Origin: Bacteroidota bacterium
Lineage (GTDB): Bacteria > Bacteroidota > Bacteroidia > Flavobacteriales > Weeksellaceae
Assembly (NCBI GenBank): GCA_023387375.1
Contig: JAEWIE010000041.1
Coordinates: forward strand, 1 to 64,000
Length of the DNA: 64,000 nt
Reading direction: 5' to 3'
The notes below the pieces were generated by a model that was given only the letters and a program-made list of their open reading frames with translations, was not told the origin of the DNA and searched no databases. Shown here one piece after another: positions 53,353 to 62,508 of the stretch. The position numbers and the translations under genes are program-made. Position 1 is the first letter of the stretch; every line of letters begins with the position of its first letter.

Positions 53353-54036
53353 ATGAATTTCTACGAGCTTTTAATCTCCCCTTACGAAAGTTATCAGACC
53401 TATCAAGTCGTGCTTGAATTCTTCGCCGCGTTCTTTGGTCTTCTAAGTGTTTTCTTTTCCATTAAAAAGAACATCTGGGTCTATCCCACAGGAATTATTT
53501 CGACCGCGATGTACGTGTATATTCTATTTGTCTTTGGACTTTTGGGAGACATGATGATTAACGTCTATTATAGCATCATGAGCATTTACGGCTGGATTCT
53601 TTGGTATCGAAATTCAAATGACCACGTCCACATTGAGGTAAAAAGGACCTCAAGAAAAGAGTGGATGGTTAGTTCTGGACTTTTTGTTCTAAGTCTTTTG
53701 CTAGTAACCCTTGTCTACTATTACAAACCCGCTATTGACCAAGGCTTCTCGATGGAGGGCGTTACTTTAGGACTTGACCATTTGGATTGGGCCAATTGGC
53801 TTGATGTCTTTACCACTTCTGTCTTTTTAGTAGGAATGTGGCTCATGGCAAAACAAAAGCTAGAAAATTGGATTTTCTGGATCTTAGGGGATTTAATTTG
53901 CATACCTATATTCATCTACAAAGGTCTGGCCATTACGTCTTTCCAATACTTTGTATTTACCATTATGGCCATTATCGGCTATTTTGAATGGCGCAAAAGT
54001 GCAGCTCAAAGTAGAGAGGCTTCACTCGCCGAGTAA
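53353..54036 (+). CDS. pnuC: PnuC-type vitamin precursor transporter
   Basis: The 227-residue protein has about seven membrane segments and PnuC motifs: WVYPTGIISTAMYVYILF near 40, NVYYSIMSIYGWILWYR near 72, and W-rich segments including NWIFWILGDLICIPIFIYKG near 172. Family members carry nicotinamide riboside, thiamine or riboflavin by facilitated diffusion. No TPP, FMN or NAD riboswitch precedes it; the mRNA seems to have no leader, so the vitamin cannot be inferred. Confidence 0.87.
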   Translation: MNFYELLISPYESYQTYQVVLEFFAAFFGLLSVFFSIKKNIWVYPTGIISTAMYVYILFVFGLLGDMMINVYYSIMSIYGWILWYRNSNDHVHIEVKRTSRKEWMVSSGLFVLSLLLVTLVYYYKPAIDQGFSMEGVTLGLDHLDWANWLDVFTTSVFLVGMWLMAKQKLENWIFWILGDLICIPIFIYKGLAITSFQYFVFTIMAIIGYFEWRKSAAQSREASLAE

Positions 54037-54098
54037 GCCGCTTAATAAAACTCTACTTTTTAGTATCTTTACCCCTCTAAAAAAAGCATTACATTCCA

Positions 54099-54875
54099 AT
54101 GGCTCAATTCACATTCTATAAATACCAAGGAACAGGCAATGATTTTATTCTTGTCGATCACCGCAAGGGCGGTTTTCCAAAACAAGACAAAGCACTCATT
54201 GCAAGGTGGTGCGACCGAAGATTTGGAATTGGTGCAGACGGACTCATTCTTTTAGAAAAAGATTCAACTTTGGATTTTAAAATGGTGTACTATAATGCAG
54301 ATGGTAGTGAAAGCACGATGTGCGGAAATGGAGGAAGATGCATCGTCGCGTTTGCTAGAGATTTAGGAATTATTGATAAAAAATGTGAATTCAGCGCTAT
54401 CGATGGCCCCCACGAGGCCTCTATTTCTGGCGACATTGTAAGTCTAAAGATGATTGATGTAAAGGAAATTAAATCGCTTCAATACGCGAGCGTTGTGGAT
54501 ACAGGGTCTCCCCATTATGTAACCTATGTGGAGGAGCTAGAAACATATCCGGTCTTTGAAAAAGGACGTCAAATTCGAAATTCAGATTCCTTTAAAGCCG
54601 AGGGTATCAACGTGAATTTTGTGCAAGTCTTAGGCAGTGATTCCCTCTTTGTGCGAACTTACGAACGAGGAGTGGAAGACGAAACTTATAGCTGTGGAAC
54701 AGGTGTGACGGCCGCCGCACTCACCTATTTACAAGACCATGACCTAAGCCAAGTTCAAATTAAGGTCAAAGGAGGAAAATTAGAGGTTAAAGCAGAAAAG
54801 AATGGCACTGAATTTTCTAACATTTGGTTAGAAGGTCCTGCGCTAAGAGTGTTTCAAACAGAAATTGAGTTGTAA
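54099..54875 (+). CDS. dapF: Diaminopimelate epimerase
   Basis: The 258-residue protein has both catalytic cysteines, Cys75 in MCGNGGRC and Cys199 in YSCGTGVTAAAL, plus the start FYKYQGTGNDFILVD. It converts LL- to meso-diaminopimelate for lysine and peptidoglycan. A weak -7 box TATCTTTA lies at 54064. mltG follows after 21 bp, linking two cell-wall genes. Confidence 0.95.
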   Translation: MAQFTFYKYQGTGNDFILVDHRKGGFPKQDKALIARWCDRRFGIGADGLILLEKDSTLDFKMVYYNADGSESTMCGNGGRCIVAFARDLGIIDKKCEFSAIDGPHEASISGDIVSLKMIDVKEIKSLQYASVVDTGSPHYVTYVEELETYPVFEKGRQIRNSDSFKAEGINVNFVQVLGSDSLFVRTYERGVEDETYSCGTGVTAAALTYLQDHDLSQVQIKVKGGKLEVKAEKNGTEFSNIWLEGPALRVFQTEIEL

Positions 54876-54896
54876 GGATCATTTTAAACAAATCCA

Positions 54897-55925
54897 ATGA
54901 AAATAAACATTAAACTAATTCTTGGCCTCTTTCTTCTACTCATCGCCTTTTGGGGAGTTCGATACTTTTTAAATTACAAGACGAGCAACGTCAAAAAAGA
55001 AGGGTATTTTCATGTCGCGAGTAATGCAACCTACGCTCAAATCCTAGACAGTATTCGTCCTTTTATTAAAGACATGGATCGCTTTGAAAAAGTGGCTAAA
55101 AGCGAGGATTTAGAAAACAGACATCACGCCGGACGATACAAAGTTGTGGAAGGAAAAACCTCACAAGAGTTAGTGCAAATGCTAAAAAATGGAAACCAAG
55201 TCGATATTACTTTTCGAATTGGAGACTTTAGCGATGTGTACCAAATGATGGGACGCGTCGCTCGAAAAACGCAGGCCGACTCTCTTACTTTCATTAAAGA
55301 ATTTGATAAAATCGCAAAATCCAAAGGCCTTTCCAATGCTGAGGATTTAAAAAAATACTTTTTAATTGATTCCTATAATTTCTTTTGGACCGTTTCTCCC
55401 CAAGAATTTTTTGAGCGATTCGAAAAACAGTACAATTCTTTTTGGACTCCGGAGAGAATCGCAAAAGAAAAAGCGCTTGGATTAACTAGAAATCAGGTCT
55501 ACGCACTGGCCTCTATTGTTTACCAAGAATCAGGCGGAAAACCAGACGAGCAAAAAACCATTGCGGGACTCTATTTAAATCGTTACCGAAAAGGCATGAA
55601 ACTTCAAAGTGATCCGACCGTAATTTATGCCCATCGAAAAGATACGGGGTTCCAAACAGAGATAAAACGAGTGTATTACAAACACCTTCGCTATCCATCG
55701 CCCTATAATACCTACGCTAATGTTGGAATTCCACCCGGTCCCATCTGCGTCGTGGATAAATCTTCAATTGATGCTGTCTTAAATCCCGAATCACACGGCT
55801 TTATCTTCATGGCTGCTGATCCTCAGCGTCCTGGACTCCACCGTTTCACTTCAAGCGACATCGAACATGCCAAAAATGCACGAGATTACCAGCAGTGGCT
55901 TGATCGACAAACGGGCGTAAACTAA
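54897..55925 (+). CDS. mltG: Endolytic murein transglycosylase MltG (YceG-like)
   Basis: The 342-residue protein has one N-terminal membrane helix (LILGLFLLLIAFWGVRYFL), a LysM-like region, and the catalytic domain. The catalytic domain has SIVYQESGGKPDEQ near 203, holding the active Glu, KMKLQSDPTVIY-like MKLQSDPTVIYA near 236, and YNTYANVGIPPGPI near 271. It cuts nascent peptidoglycan strands near the membrane. It is cotranscribed with dapF. Confidence 0.93.
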   Translation: MKINIKLILGLFLLLIAFWGVRYFLNYKTSNVKKEGYFHVASNATYAQILDSIRPFIKDMDRFEKVAKSEDLENRHHAGRYKVVEGKTSQELVQMLKNGNQVDITFRIGDFSDVYQMMGRVARKTQADSLTFIKEFDKIAKSKGLSNAEDLKKYFLIDSYNFFWTVSPQEFFERFEKQYNSFWTPERIAKEKALGLTRNQVYALASIVYQESGGKPDEQKTIAGLYLNRYRKGMKLQSDPTVIYAHRKDTGFQTEIKRVYYKHLRYPSPYNTYANVGIPPGPICVVDKSSIDAVLNPESHGFIFMAADPQRPGLHRFTSSDIEHAKNARDYQQWLDRQTGVN

Positions 55926-56050
55926 ACTTTAACATATTTTAAGATTTTTTGTTTTTAACATTTAAGGGATTCCTACGTCTAATGGGGGTAGTACGGAAAT
56001 CGAAAACGATCCGTCTAGATAGAAATTACACTCATTTACATGTAGAACTG

Positions 56051-56072
56051 ACAAAATTCAAATGAATTTTGT
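56051..56072. promoter_or_regulatory. 22-bp palindrome over the promoter of the outer membrane protein gene
   Basis: Arms ACAAAATTCA and TGAATTTTGT are perfect inverse copies with a 2-bp spacer. The right arm contains GAATTTTG, a near match to the -7 box, 15 bp before the ATG at 56087. A repressor bound here would block the promoter. Confidence 0.6.
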
Positions 56073-56086
56073 GTAAAATTAACTTG

Positions 56087-58618
56087 ATGATTCAGACAGA
56101 AATTACTCAAAAACTAACCAGAAAAACTCTGGGGTTAACTCTTTTACTCTCTGCCGCCGCCTTTGCATTTGCGCAACAAAAAGTAAACGTGAGCGGAAAC
56201 GTAGTAGACAAGGCCAACAACCCCGTTCCCTATGCTTCCATATCGTTCTCTAGCAAGAGCGATTTATTATATAGCGATGCGACACTGACCGATGAGAACG
56301 GTCATTATGAGCTTCAAATTGTACCTGGTCTCTTCGATATTACCGTCGAGGCCATTGATTTTAAAAAGTATGTATCCTCAGGACATAGTGTAAACGCAGG
56401 AGTCTTAGGATCTATCGTTTTGGAGCCTGAAACCGACGTGACCGTGGCGCCAACTGCCACTATTGAAGGAATTACTCTAACGGCTACCACTAGACCTTAT
56501 AAGGTAGAACTAGACAAAAGAACTTATGATCCTTCAAGTGACGTCATCAGCAAAGGAGGAAATTTACAAGATGTACTTCAAAACGTTCCTTCTGTTTCTG
56601 TCGATACCGACGGTACTGTCTCCATGCGAGGAAACTCAAACATTCGATTTTTAATTAATGGAAAGCCTTCCGCTTTGCTTGGAATAGACGACGGAGCCAA
56701 TGCTCTTCAAACCATTCCTGCGGATCAAATTGATCGAATTGAAGTGATCACCAACCCTTCTTCGAAATACGAAGCCTCAGGAACAGCAGGGATCTTAAAT
56801 ATCATCTTGAAAAAGAACAAAAGAATTGGATTTAACGGAAGTGTAACGGGAACCTTAGGCTACTTACCTAATACAAGTCTTAATACCAATTTAAGCTGGA
56901 GACGTGGAAATGCAACGTGGTTCCTTAACGGAGGGGGCGGATACCGTAAATCCGAAGGAAACAGCTATAACAATGCTACCTTCGATGATCGAGGCACGCT
57001 TTATCAGCTACTTCGTTCCAACACCAATACCGTTAACAACCACGAAATGAAAAATTACAACGCTACAGCAGGACTGGTTTATGACCTTTCCGATCGTACG
57101 TCTGTAAATGGTTCGGTAACGATGCGACATTACGAAGGAGAAAACGAGAGTGTGATCCGCACGCAAAGTGAGTACAGTGGAATTACCGAGGACAATGCCA
57201 CGGCGCAGTATCCAATCAGTAAAGTACGAAGCACGGACGGCATGAATAACAACAATGCCTTCCAAGCCGACTTTGGTATTGACCATGAAATTGGAGACAA
57301 GGGATCTACCATCGCAGCTTCTGTAAGTCTTCAACACAACGAATCCACGAATTCAAGTGATATTCTAGAAACAAGGATTCCTACGTATAGTACAATGGAC
57401 CAAACGGCGCAAGAAACGAAAAACCGCTCTGTGGTCGCCAAATTAGATTATGAGCTTCCCATCGGAGAGAATTCTAAACTTGAAGCCGGCTACCGTTTTG
57501 ATTCTCGTAACAACGACTACGATTACGCCGTATGGAATGAAGGGGTTGTGAATCCGGACTTCACCTCCGTGACGAACTACAAAGAAATGTTCAATGCGTT
57601 TTATGCGCAGTTCAAAAGCAAAATCGGAGACAACTTCGCCTATCAATTAGGATTAAGAAGTGAGCTTTCAAATATAGACGTGGATTTCAGAAGCCTGTCC
57701 AATACGGAACCTTCCATTAGCAAATCCTACAGCAATTTCTTCCCGTCCGTATTTTTAAGCTATAATCTAACGCAAAACAATCAGTTATTATTAAACTACT
57801 CCAAAAGGATTAACAGGCCAAGATCTTGGTTCTTAGTTCCATTCAATAGTTACAACGATAGTGATAACATCTTTAGTGGAAACCCAGATCTGAATCCTTC
57901 GTATGTAGACTCTTTTGAATTTGGATACAGCTTCCAAAAATCAAAAATAACCTTTAATCCGACGCTATATTACAACCACGAGAAAGACGAAACACAAATG
58001 GTTAACATTTACAATTTCGAGCGTCAAAGATTTGAAACCAAACCTTACAATATCGGATTTGAAGATCGATACGGTTTAGACATGAACTTTACTTACGATC
58101 CCTTCAGCTGGTTAAAATTAATGGGTAGTTTAGATTTGTATGGATACCGCTCTGATGGAGAATTTAACTATACAACCCTAATCGATGGAGTGGAAACACC
58201 AACGACCATGTCCTTCAACGGAAAAGGATTCTCACAAAGAGCCAGACTTAATACAACCTTTAAAATTGACAAGACCCTTAATGTACAATTGCAAGGATTC
58301 TATAGAGGAGGAGAAGAAACCGATACTTCAAAAAGAGATGCCATGTACGCACTTAATTTAGGAGCCTCGAAAACCATTTGGGATGGAAATGGTACGTTTA
58401 GCTTTAACATCCAAGATATCTTCAATACAAGAAATAGAACCAGCTATACTTATGGGGATGGATTCCAAAGAGAATCCTACATGCAATGGCAACCTAGACA
58501 GTTCTCTTTGTCCTTCACCTATCGATTTAGAGAAGGAGACCGCATCGATCAACCTAAGAGAAAGAAAGACATTAATAGCAATGCAGAAGCTGGCGATGAT
58601 GAAATACCACCAATGTAA
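56087..58618 (+). CDS. Outer membrane beta-barrel protein with carboxypeptidase-like domain
   Basis: The 843-residue protein starts MIQTEITQKL; the frame opens 6 codons earlier at a TTG. It has a signal peptide ending AFAFAQ, and a CarboxypepD_reg-like domain (NVSGNVVDKANNPVPYASISF) near 33-120. A TonB-plug-like region follows, with LQDVLQNVPSVSVDTDGTVSMRG split over 164-186, and a long OMP_b-brl_3 barrel with repeated SYxFxxS strands. It belongs with TonB-dependent-receptor relatives. The substrate is unknown; no SusD partner is beside it. A palindrome overlaps its promoter. Confidence 0.88.
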   Translation: MIQTEITQKLTRKTLGLTLLLSAAAFAFAQQKVNVSGNVVDKANNPVPYASISFSSKSDLLYSDATLTDENGHYELQIVPGLFDITVEAIDFKKYVSSGHSVNAGVLGSIVLEPETDVTVAPTATIEGITLTATTRPYKVELDKRTYDPSSDVISKGGNLQDVLQNVPSVSVDTDGTVSMRGNSNIRFLINGKPSALLGIDDGANALQTIPADQIDRIEVITNPSSKYEASGTAGILNIILKKNKRIGFNGSVTGTLGYLPNTSLNTNLSWRRGNATWFLNGGGGYRKSEGNSYNNATFDDRGTLYQLLRSNTNTVNNHEMKNYNATAGLVYDLSDRTSVNGSVTMRHYEGENESVIRTQSEYSGITEDNATAQYPISKVRSTDGMNNNNAFQADFGIDHEIGDKGSTIAASVSLQHNESTNSSDILETRIPTYSTMDQTAQETKNRSVVAKLDYELPIGENSKLEAGYRFDSRNNDYDYAVWNEGVVNPDFTSVTNYKEMFNAFYAQFKSKIGDNFAYQLGLRSELSNIDVDFRSLSNTEPSISKSYSNFFPSVFLSYNLTQNNQLLLNYSKRINRPRSWFLVPFNSYNDSDNIFSGNPDLNPSYVDSFEFGYSFQKSKITFNPTLYYNHEKDETQMVNIYNFERQRFETKPYNIGFEDRYGLDMNFTYDPFSWLKLMGSLDLYGYRSDGEFNYTTLIDGVETPTTMSFNGKGFSQRARLNTTFKIDKTLNVQLQGFYRGGEETDTSKRDAMYALNLGASKTIWDGNGTFSFNIQDIFNTRNRTSYTYGDGFQRESYMQWQPRQFSLSFTYRFREGDRIDQPKRKKDINSNAEAGDDEIPPM

Positions 58619-58626
58619 TCAATGAT

Positions 58627-58686
58627 TTTCGCACTTGGGTGCGAAGATTTAGCAAAACAGGCCTAGAAAATTTCTAGGCCTGTTTT
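58627..58686. terminator. Double terminator between the outer membrane protein gene and galE
   Basis: A small hairpin TTCGCAC/GTGCGAA (58628-58645) is followed by a long one whose 16-bp arms (58654-58669 and 58671-58686, core CAGGCCTAG/CTAGGCCTG) are perfect. T runs lie on both sides, so it serves both converging genes. Confidence 0.88.
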
Positions 58687-58712
58687 GGTATTTTTCAGCA
58701 GTGAAGAGCTTT

Positions 58713-59756
58713 CTATTCAAAAGATACTCCCTTGCTATCGTCTTTTCTCGATTCGAGGTATTTTTGCCATTCCCATGTGGTTTTTAGCGCCTCGCTAAGA
58801 CTGGTATTCGCTTTCCAATTTAACTCCCTTTCTGCCTTCGATGCATCCGCATAGGCAGTGGTAATATCACCCGCTCTACGAGAGGTGATTTCATAAGGTA
58901 CCTTGATGGAGTTTGCCTCTTCAAACGCGCGTACTACTTCTAATACTGAGGAGCCCTTGCCGGTCCCTAGATTGTAAATATCAAGCACAGTGGAATTAGG
59001 GTCATCAATTAATTTTTTAAGGGCCGCTACGTGCGCCTTGGCTAAATCCACAACATAAATATAGTCTCGTATTGCCGTTCCATCAGGCGTGTCATAGTCA
59101 TCCCCATAGACCATTAGTTTTTCACGAATTCCAGCTGCCGTCTGCGTGACAAACGGTACCAAATTGTTAGGAATTCCGATAGGTAGTTCCCCCAATTTTG
59201 CAGAGGGATGAGCACCAATGGGATTAAAATAACGAAGAAGGGATACTTTGCGCTGGTGCGCTCGTGCAAAATCCATTAGGATATCCTCTCCCATTTGCTT
59301 GGTTTTTCCGTAGGAACTCTCTGGAGTCTTTAAAGGCGTGGATTCTTCAATAGGCATTTGATCCGCTTGCCCGTACACGGTACAAGAAGAGCTAAAGATA
59401 AAATTACCAATATTTCTCTCCTTAAATTCTTGCAATAGATTGATCAGAGAAAACAGATTGTTTTCGTAGTAATCCATGGGCTTTTCTTGGCTCTCTCCCA
59501 CAGCTTTAAAGGCCGCAAAATTAATACATCCCTCAATAGTATGGGCATCCAGAAGCTGGCTAAGCAGTTCCCGTCGTTTTAAATCAAAAGGATAAAACAC
59601 GGGTCTTTTCCCACTTACTTCTTCAATATTATCAAGAATGAATTTCTCAGAATTGGATAAATCGTCTACGATTACAACCTCGAAACCAGAATTTAAAAGT
59701 TCAACCACTGTGTGCGAACCAATATAACCTAGTCCACCGGTCACTAAAATTTCCAT
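58713..59756 (-). CDS. galE: UDP-glucose 4-epimerase
   Basis: The 347-residue short-chain dehydrogenase has GGLGYIGSHT (7-16) for NAD, SSSCTVYG near 122-129 with the catalytic Ser/Thr, and Tyr149-GKT-Lys153. It interconverts UDP-glucose and UDP-galactose (or the GlcNAc forms). It follows the DegT aminotransferase gene by 12 bp; both probably supply surface polysaccharide precursors. Confidence 0.92.
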   Translation of the reverse strand: MEILVTGGLGYIGSHTVVELLNSGFEVVIVDDLSNSEKFILDNIEEVSGKRPVFYPFDLKRRELLSQLLDAHTIEGCINFAAFKAVGESQEKPMDYYENNLFSLINLLQEFKERNIGNFIFSSSCTVYGQADQMPIEESTPLKTPESSYGKTKQMGEDILMDFARAHQRKVSLLRYFNPIGAHPSAKLGELPIGIPNNLVPFVTQTAAGIREKLMVYGDDYDTPDGTAIRDYIYVVDLAKAHVAALKKLIDDPNSTVLDIYNLGTGKGSSVLEVVRAFEEANSIKVPYEITSRRAGDITTAYADASKAERELNWKANTSLSEALKTTWEWQKYLESRKDDSKGVSFE

Positions 59757-59768
59757 CGGATATCTTCT

Positions 59769-60893
59769 TTAATTAAAAAATTCGAGAACACTATCGCAAA
59801 TGTATTTGAGCTGTTCCTCATCAAGCTCTGTATGCATTGGAAGTGAAATCACTTCGTTTAGAAGTCGGTCCGTGTTGACAAAATCCTCCTCATTGCTCTC
59901 TTGGAAATAAGCCTTTTGCTTGCGAAGAGCGACCGGATAATAAATCATGGCAGGAATCTCCTTCTGCGCCAAGTACTCACGAAGTTCATTTCTCTTGCCG
60001 CTAGTCACTCGCAATGTATACTGATGGAAGACATGAGAAGAATTCTCACTTCTTGCCGGAACTAAAATAGAGGCATGATCTTTAAACGCTTCATCGTAAA
60101 AATCCGCTGCTTTTCTTCGCGCTTCGTTGTACAGATCAAGGTTTGGGAGCTTGCGACGAAGAACGGCCGCTTGGATGCTATCCAAACGAGAATTCACCCC
60201 CACCTCATCGTGGTAATATCTTTCGTACATACCGTGGTTCACAATGCCACGAATTTTATACGCTAAATCTGCGTCTTGCGTAAATAAGGCTCCTCCGTCC
60301 CCGTAACAACCTAAGTTTTTAGAAGGGAAGAAGGACGTGGTTCCAATGGTACCCATCGTACCCGATTTTTTCACATCTCCATTTTGGAAGGTATATTCTG
60401 CGCCAATGGCTTGGGCATTGTCCTCAATGACGTATAGATTGTTTTCTTTTGCAATTTCTAACAGGGGCTCCATCTCACAGCACTGTCCAAACAAATGCAC
60501 AGGAATAATGGCTTTGGTTTTAGGCGTAATGGCTTTTTTCACAGCCTCTGGATCCAGGGTAAATGTGTTATAATTCACATCGACGAGCACCGCTTTTAAT
60601 TTCAACAAATGAATTACTTCCACAGTGGCTGCAAAGGTAAAATCCGCTGTAATAACTTCATCTCCTTCTTTAAGTCCTAGGGCCATTAAGGCAATTTGCA
60701 ATGCATCTGTCCCGTTTGCACAAGGAATTACGTGGTCTACTTCTAAATATTCTTCCAGTTCCTTTTGAAACCATTCCACTTCCGGTCCGTTCACGAAGGC
60801 AGCTGACTTCATTACGTTTAGCACCGCATTATCTACTTCTGGTTTTATTTTAAAGTATTGACTCTGGAGATCAACCATTTGAATCTTTTTCAT
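59769..60893 (-). CDS. DegT/DnrJ/EryC1/StrS sugar aminotransferase
   Basis: The 374-residue PLP enzyme starts MKKIQMVDLQSQYFKIKPEVD. It has CANGTDALQIALMAL near 59, IEDNAQAIGAEY near 156, and the PLP lysine in FPSKNLGCYGDGG near 190. It transfers an amino group to a nucleotide-linked keto sugar. WecE- or WbpE-type roles are possible but not resolvable from sequence. It is the first gene of a pair with galE. Confidence 0.9.
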   Translation of the reverse strand: MKKIQMVDLQSQYFKIKPEVDNAVLNVMKSAAFVNGPEVEWFQKELEEYLEVDHVIPCANGTDALQIALMALGLKEGDEVITADFTFAATVEVIHLLKLKAVLVDVNYNTFTLDPEAVKKAITPKTKAIIPVHLFGQCCEMEPLLEIAKENNLYVIEDNAQAIGAEYTFQNGDVKKSGTMGTIGTTSFFPSKNLGCYGDGGALFTQDADLAYKIRGIVNHGMYERYYHDEVGVNSRLDSIQAAVLRRKLPNLDLYNEARRKAADFYDEAFKDHASILVPARSENSSHVFHQYTLRVTSGKRNELREYLAQKEIPAMIYYPVALRKQKAYFQESNEEDFVNTDRLLNEVISLPMHTELDEEQLKYICDSVLEFFN

Positions 60894-60944
60894 TTTTTGC
60901 TCTTTTTTTCAGGTTTGTCTTTCGACGTATCTGTCTAATTTGCT

Positions 60945-60952
60945 CAAAAATA
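60945..60952 (-). promoter_or_regulatory. -7 box for the degT-galE pair
   Basis: The minus strand reads TATTTTTG, 51 bp before the DegT ATG. Confidence 0.5.
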
Positions 60953-61198
60953 CGTTTATTAAGGCAAGTATGAAAATTTTCATTAGAATTTCTCACTGTA
61001 TTTTTGACACTTCGAAATGAAAGCCCATCTACCCTTAAAAACGCACCGGAAAGCGAATAAAAATCTAGTTTGAGAAGGAAGTAATTACCCTATCTAGAAA
61101 GATCAAAAACTCTAAAATTAAATCAAAGAATCCGCCCCTCGAGATGGAACTAAAACCTCAATTAGACATATTTCTACTCAATTCATCCCCTTCGTTCT

Positions 61199-61226
61199 AC
61201 TATAGTTATACTATAGTTATAGTATA
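61199..61226. promoter_or_regulatory. Candidate operator: tandem and inverted repeats upstream of the alcohol dehydrogenase gene
   Basis: Two tandem copies of ACTATAGTTAT (61199-61209, 61210-61220) overlap a perfect inverted repeat with arms TATACTATA and TATAGTATA and a 2-bp spacer (61207-61226). The site ends 66 bp before the -7 box, a distance that suits an upstream activator or a second promoter. Confidence 0.6.
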
Positions 61227-61292
61227 GTATGAAGATTTGAATGACGAAGTAAAAAACAATCTTCTTGGAGCTCTATTGTTGAAAATACTTCG

Positions 61293-61300
61293 TAATTTTG
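61293..61300 (+). promoter_or_regulatory. -7 box for the alcohol dehydrogenase gene
   Basis: TAATTTTG matches TAnnTTTG, 14 bp before the ATG at 61315, with TTG about 12-19 bp upstream. Confidence 0.5.
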
Positions 61301-61314
61301 AACAAAAAGATACA

Positions 61315-62478
61315 ATGTTAAATTTTGATTATAAAAACCCAACTAAGATTTTATTTGGGGAAGGACAAATTGCCAATCTCGCAAGCGAAATCCCAACGGA
61401 CAAAAAAGTTCTAATTCTTTATGGAGGAGGAAGTATTAAGAAAAATGGAATTTACGACCAGGTAAAATCGGCATTAAAATCTCACGAGGTTCTCGAATTC
61501 CAAGGCATTCCTGCCAATCCGGAGTATCAAGTGCTTTTAGAGGCTCTAGAGTTGATTAAATCCAACTCTATTGACTATTTGCTTGCTGTAGGCGGAGGCT
61601 CTGTGATTGATGGCACAAAATTTCTTGCGGCGGCCGCTAAATACGATGGAGAGCCCTGGGAGCTTGTAACGAAGCGAGTGCGTACGCAAACCAATGAGGC
61701 GCTTCCCTTCGCAACCGTACTCACTCTACCCGCAACAGGATCCGAAATGAATTCGGGTTATGTGATATCAAGAAAAGAAACAAAAGAAAAGCTATCTTCG
61801 GGAGGGCCAGGTCTTTTTCCTACAGTCTCAGTGCTTGATCCAACCGTAATTAAATCCTTACCCAAAAGACAGATTGCCAACGGAATTGCAGATGCCTATA
61901 CGCACGTGCTAGAACAGTATCTCACCTACCCTATTAATGCAAAACTTCAAGACCGGTTTAGCGAAAGCATACTCCTTACTCTTCAAGATGTGAGTACACC
62001 GCTACTAAAGGGTTCCTTTGATTATGAAAATGCATCGGACTTCATGTGGGCCTGCACGATGGCATTAAACGGACTTATTGCCAAAGGAGTTCCTACAGAT
62101 TGGTCTGTCCATGCCATTGGACATGAACTTACGGCGCAGTATAGCATTGACCACGCGAGAACGCTTGCCATTATTGCTCCGTCCCATTACCGAATTATGT
62201 TTGAAAACAAGAAAGAAAAGCTTGCGCAGTATGCTGAGCGCGTATGGAATGTAACGGAAGGTTCTCTTGAAGAGAGAGCAAAACTAGGTATTGAAAAACT
62301 AGAAGATTTCTTCCATTCCTTAGACATTCAAACCAAATTGTCAGAATATACAGACGATTATAAGGACTCTGGCAAGAAAGTAGAGAAAGCCTTTACGGAC
62401 CGCTGCTGGTTATTGCAGGGGGAACGAAAAGACTTAACCCCAGAAATGGCGCGTAGCATTGTCGAGGCTAGCTATTAA
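61315..62478 (+). CDS. Iron-containing alcohol dehydrogenase (YqhD/BdhA-like)
   Basis: The 387-residue protein starts MLNFDYKNPTKILFGEGQI. It has the NAD(P) loop VGGGSVIDGTKF near 95, LPATGSEMN near 138, and metal ligands in GIADAYTHVLEQY near 190 and HAIGHELTAQYSIDHARTLAI near 263-283. The GGGS...K pattern fits the NADPH-dependent butanol/aldehyde reductases of the YqhD group, which remove toxic aldehydes. The upstream repeat site suggests induced expression; no regulator gene is adjacent. Confidence 0.9.
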   Translation: MLNFDYKNPTKILFGEGQIANLASEIPTDKKVLILYGGGSIKKNGIYDQVKSALKSHEVLEFQGIPANPEYQVLLEALELIKSNSIDYLLAVGGGSVIDGTKFLAAAAKYDGEPWELVTKRVRTQTNEALPFATVLTLPATGSEMNSGYVISRKETKEKLSSGGPGLFPTVSVLDPTVIKSLPKRQIANGIADAYTHVLEQYLTYPINAKLQDRFSESILLTLQDVSTPLLKGSFDYENASDFMWACTMALNGLIAKGVPTDWSVHAIGHELTAQYSIDHARTLAIIAPSHYRIMFENKKEKLAQYAERVWNVTEGSLEERAKLGIEKLEDFFHSLDIQTKLSEYTDDYKDSGKKVEKAFTDRCWLLQGERKDLTPEMARSIVEASY

Positions 62479-62508
62479 TTCATGCCGCTTGGCAAAAACT
62501 AAATTAGA

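Larger units (their letters stand above)
60894..61314. other. 421-bp intergenic region between divergent genes
   Basis: It holds the degT promoter, an AT-rich stretch without convincing open frames (60960-61190), the repeat-rich site at 61199-61226 and the alcohol dehydrogenase promoter. An in-frame extension of the dehydrogenase back to 61237 crosses that promoter and is not used. Confidence 0.6.

Noticed and set aside
61199..61226. CRISPR-like array
   Set aside because: Units are 11 bp, directly adjacent, with no spacers or cas genes.
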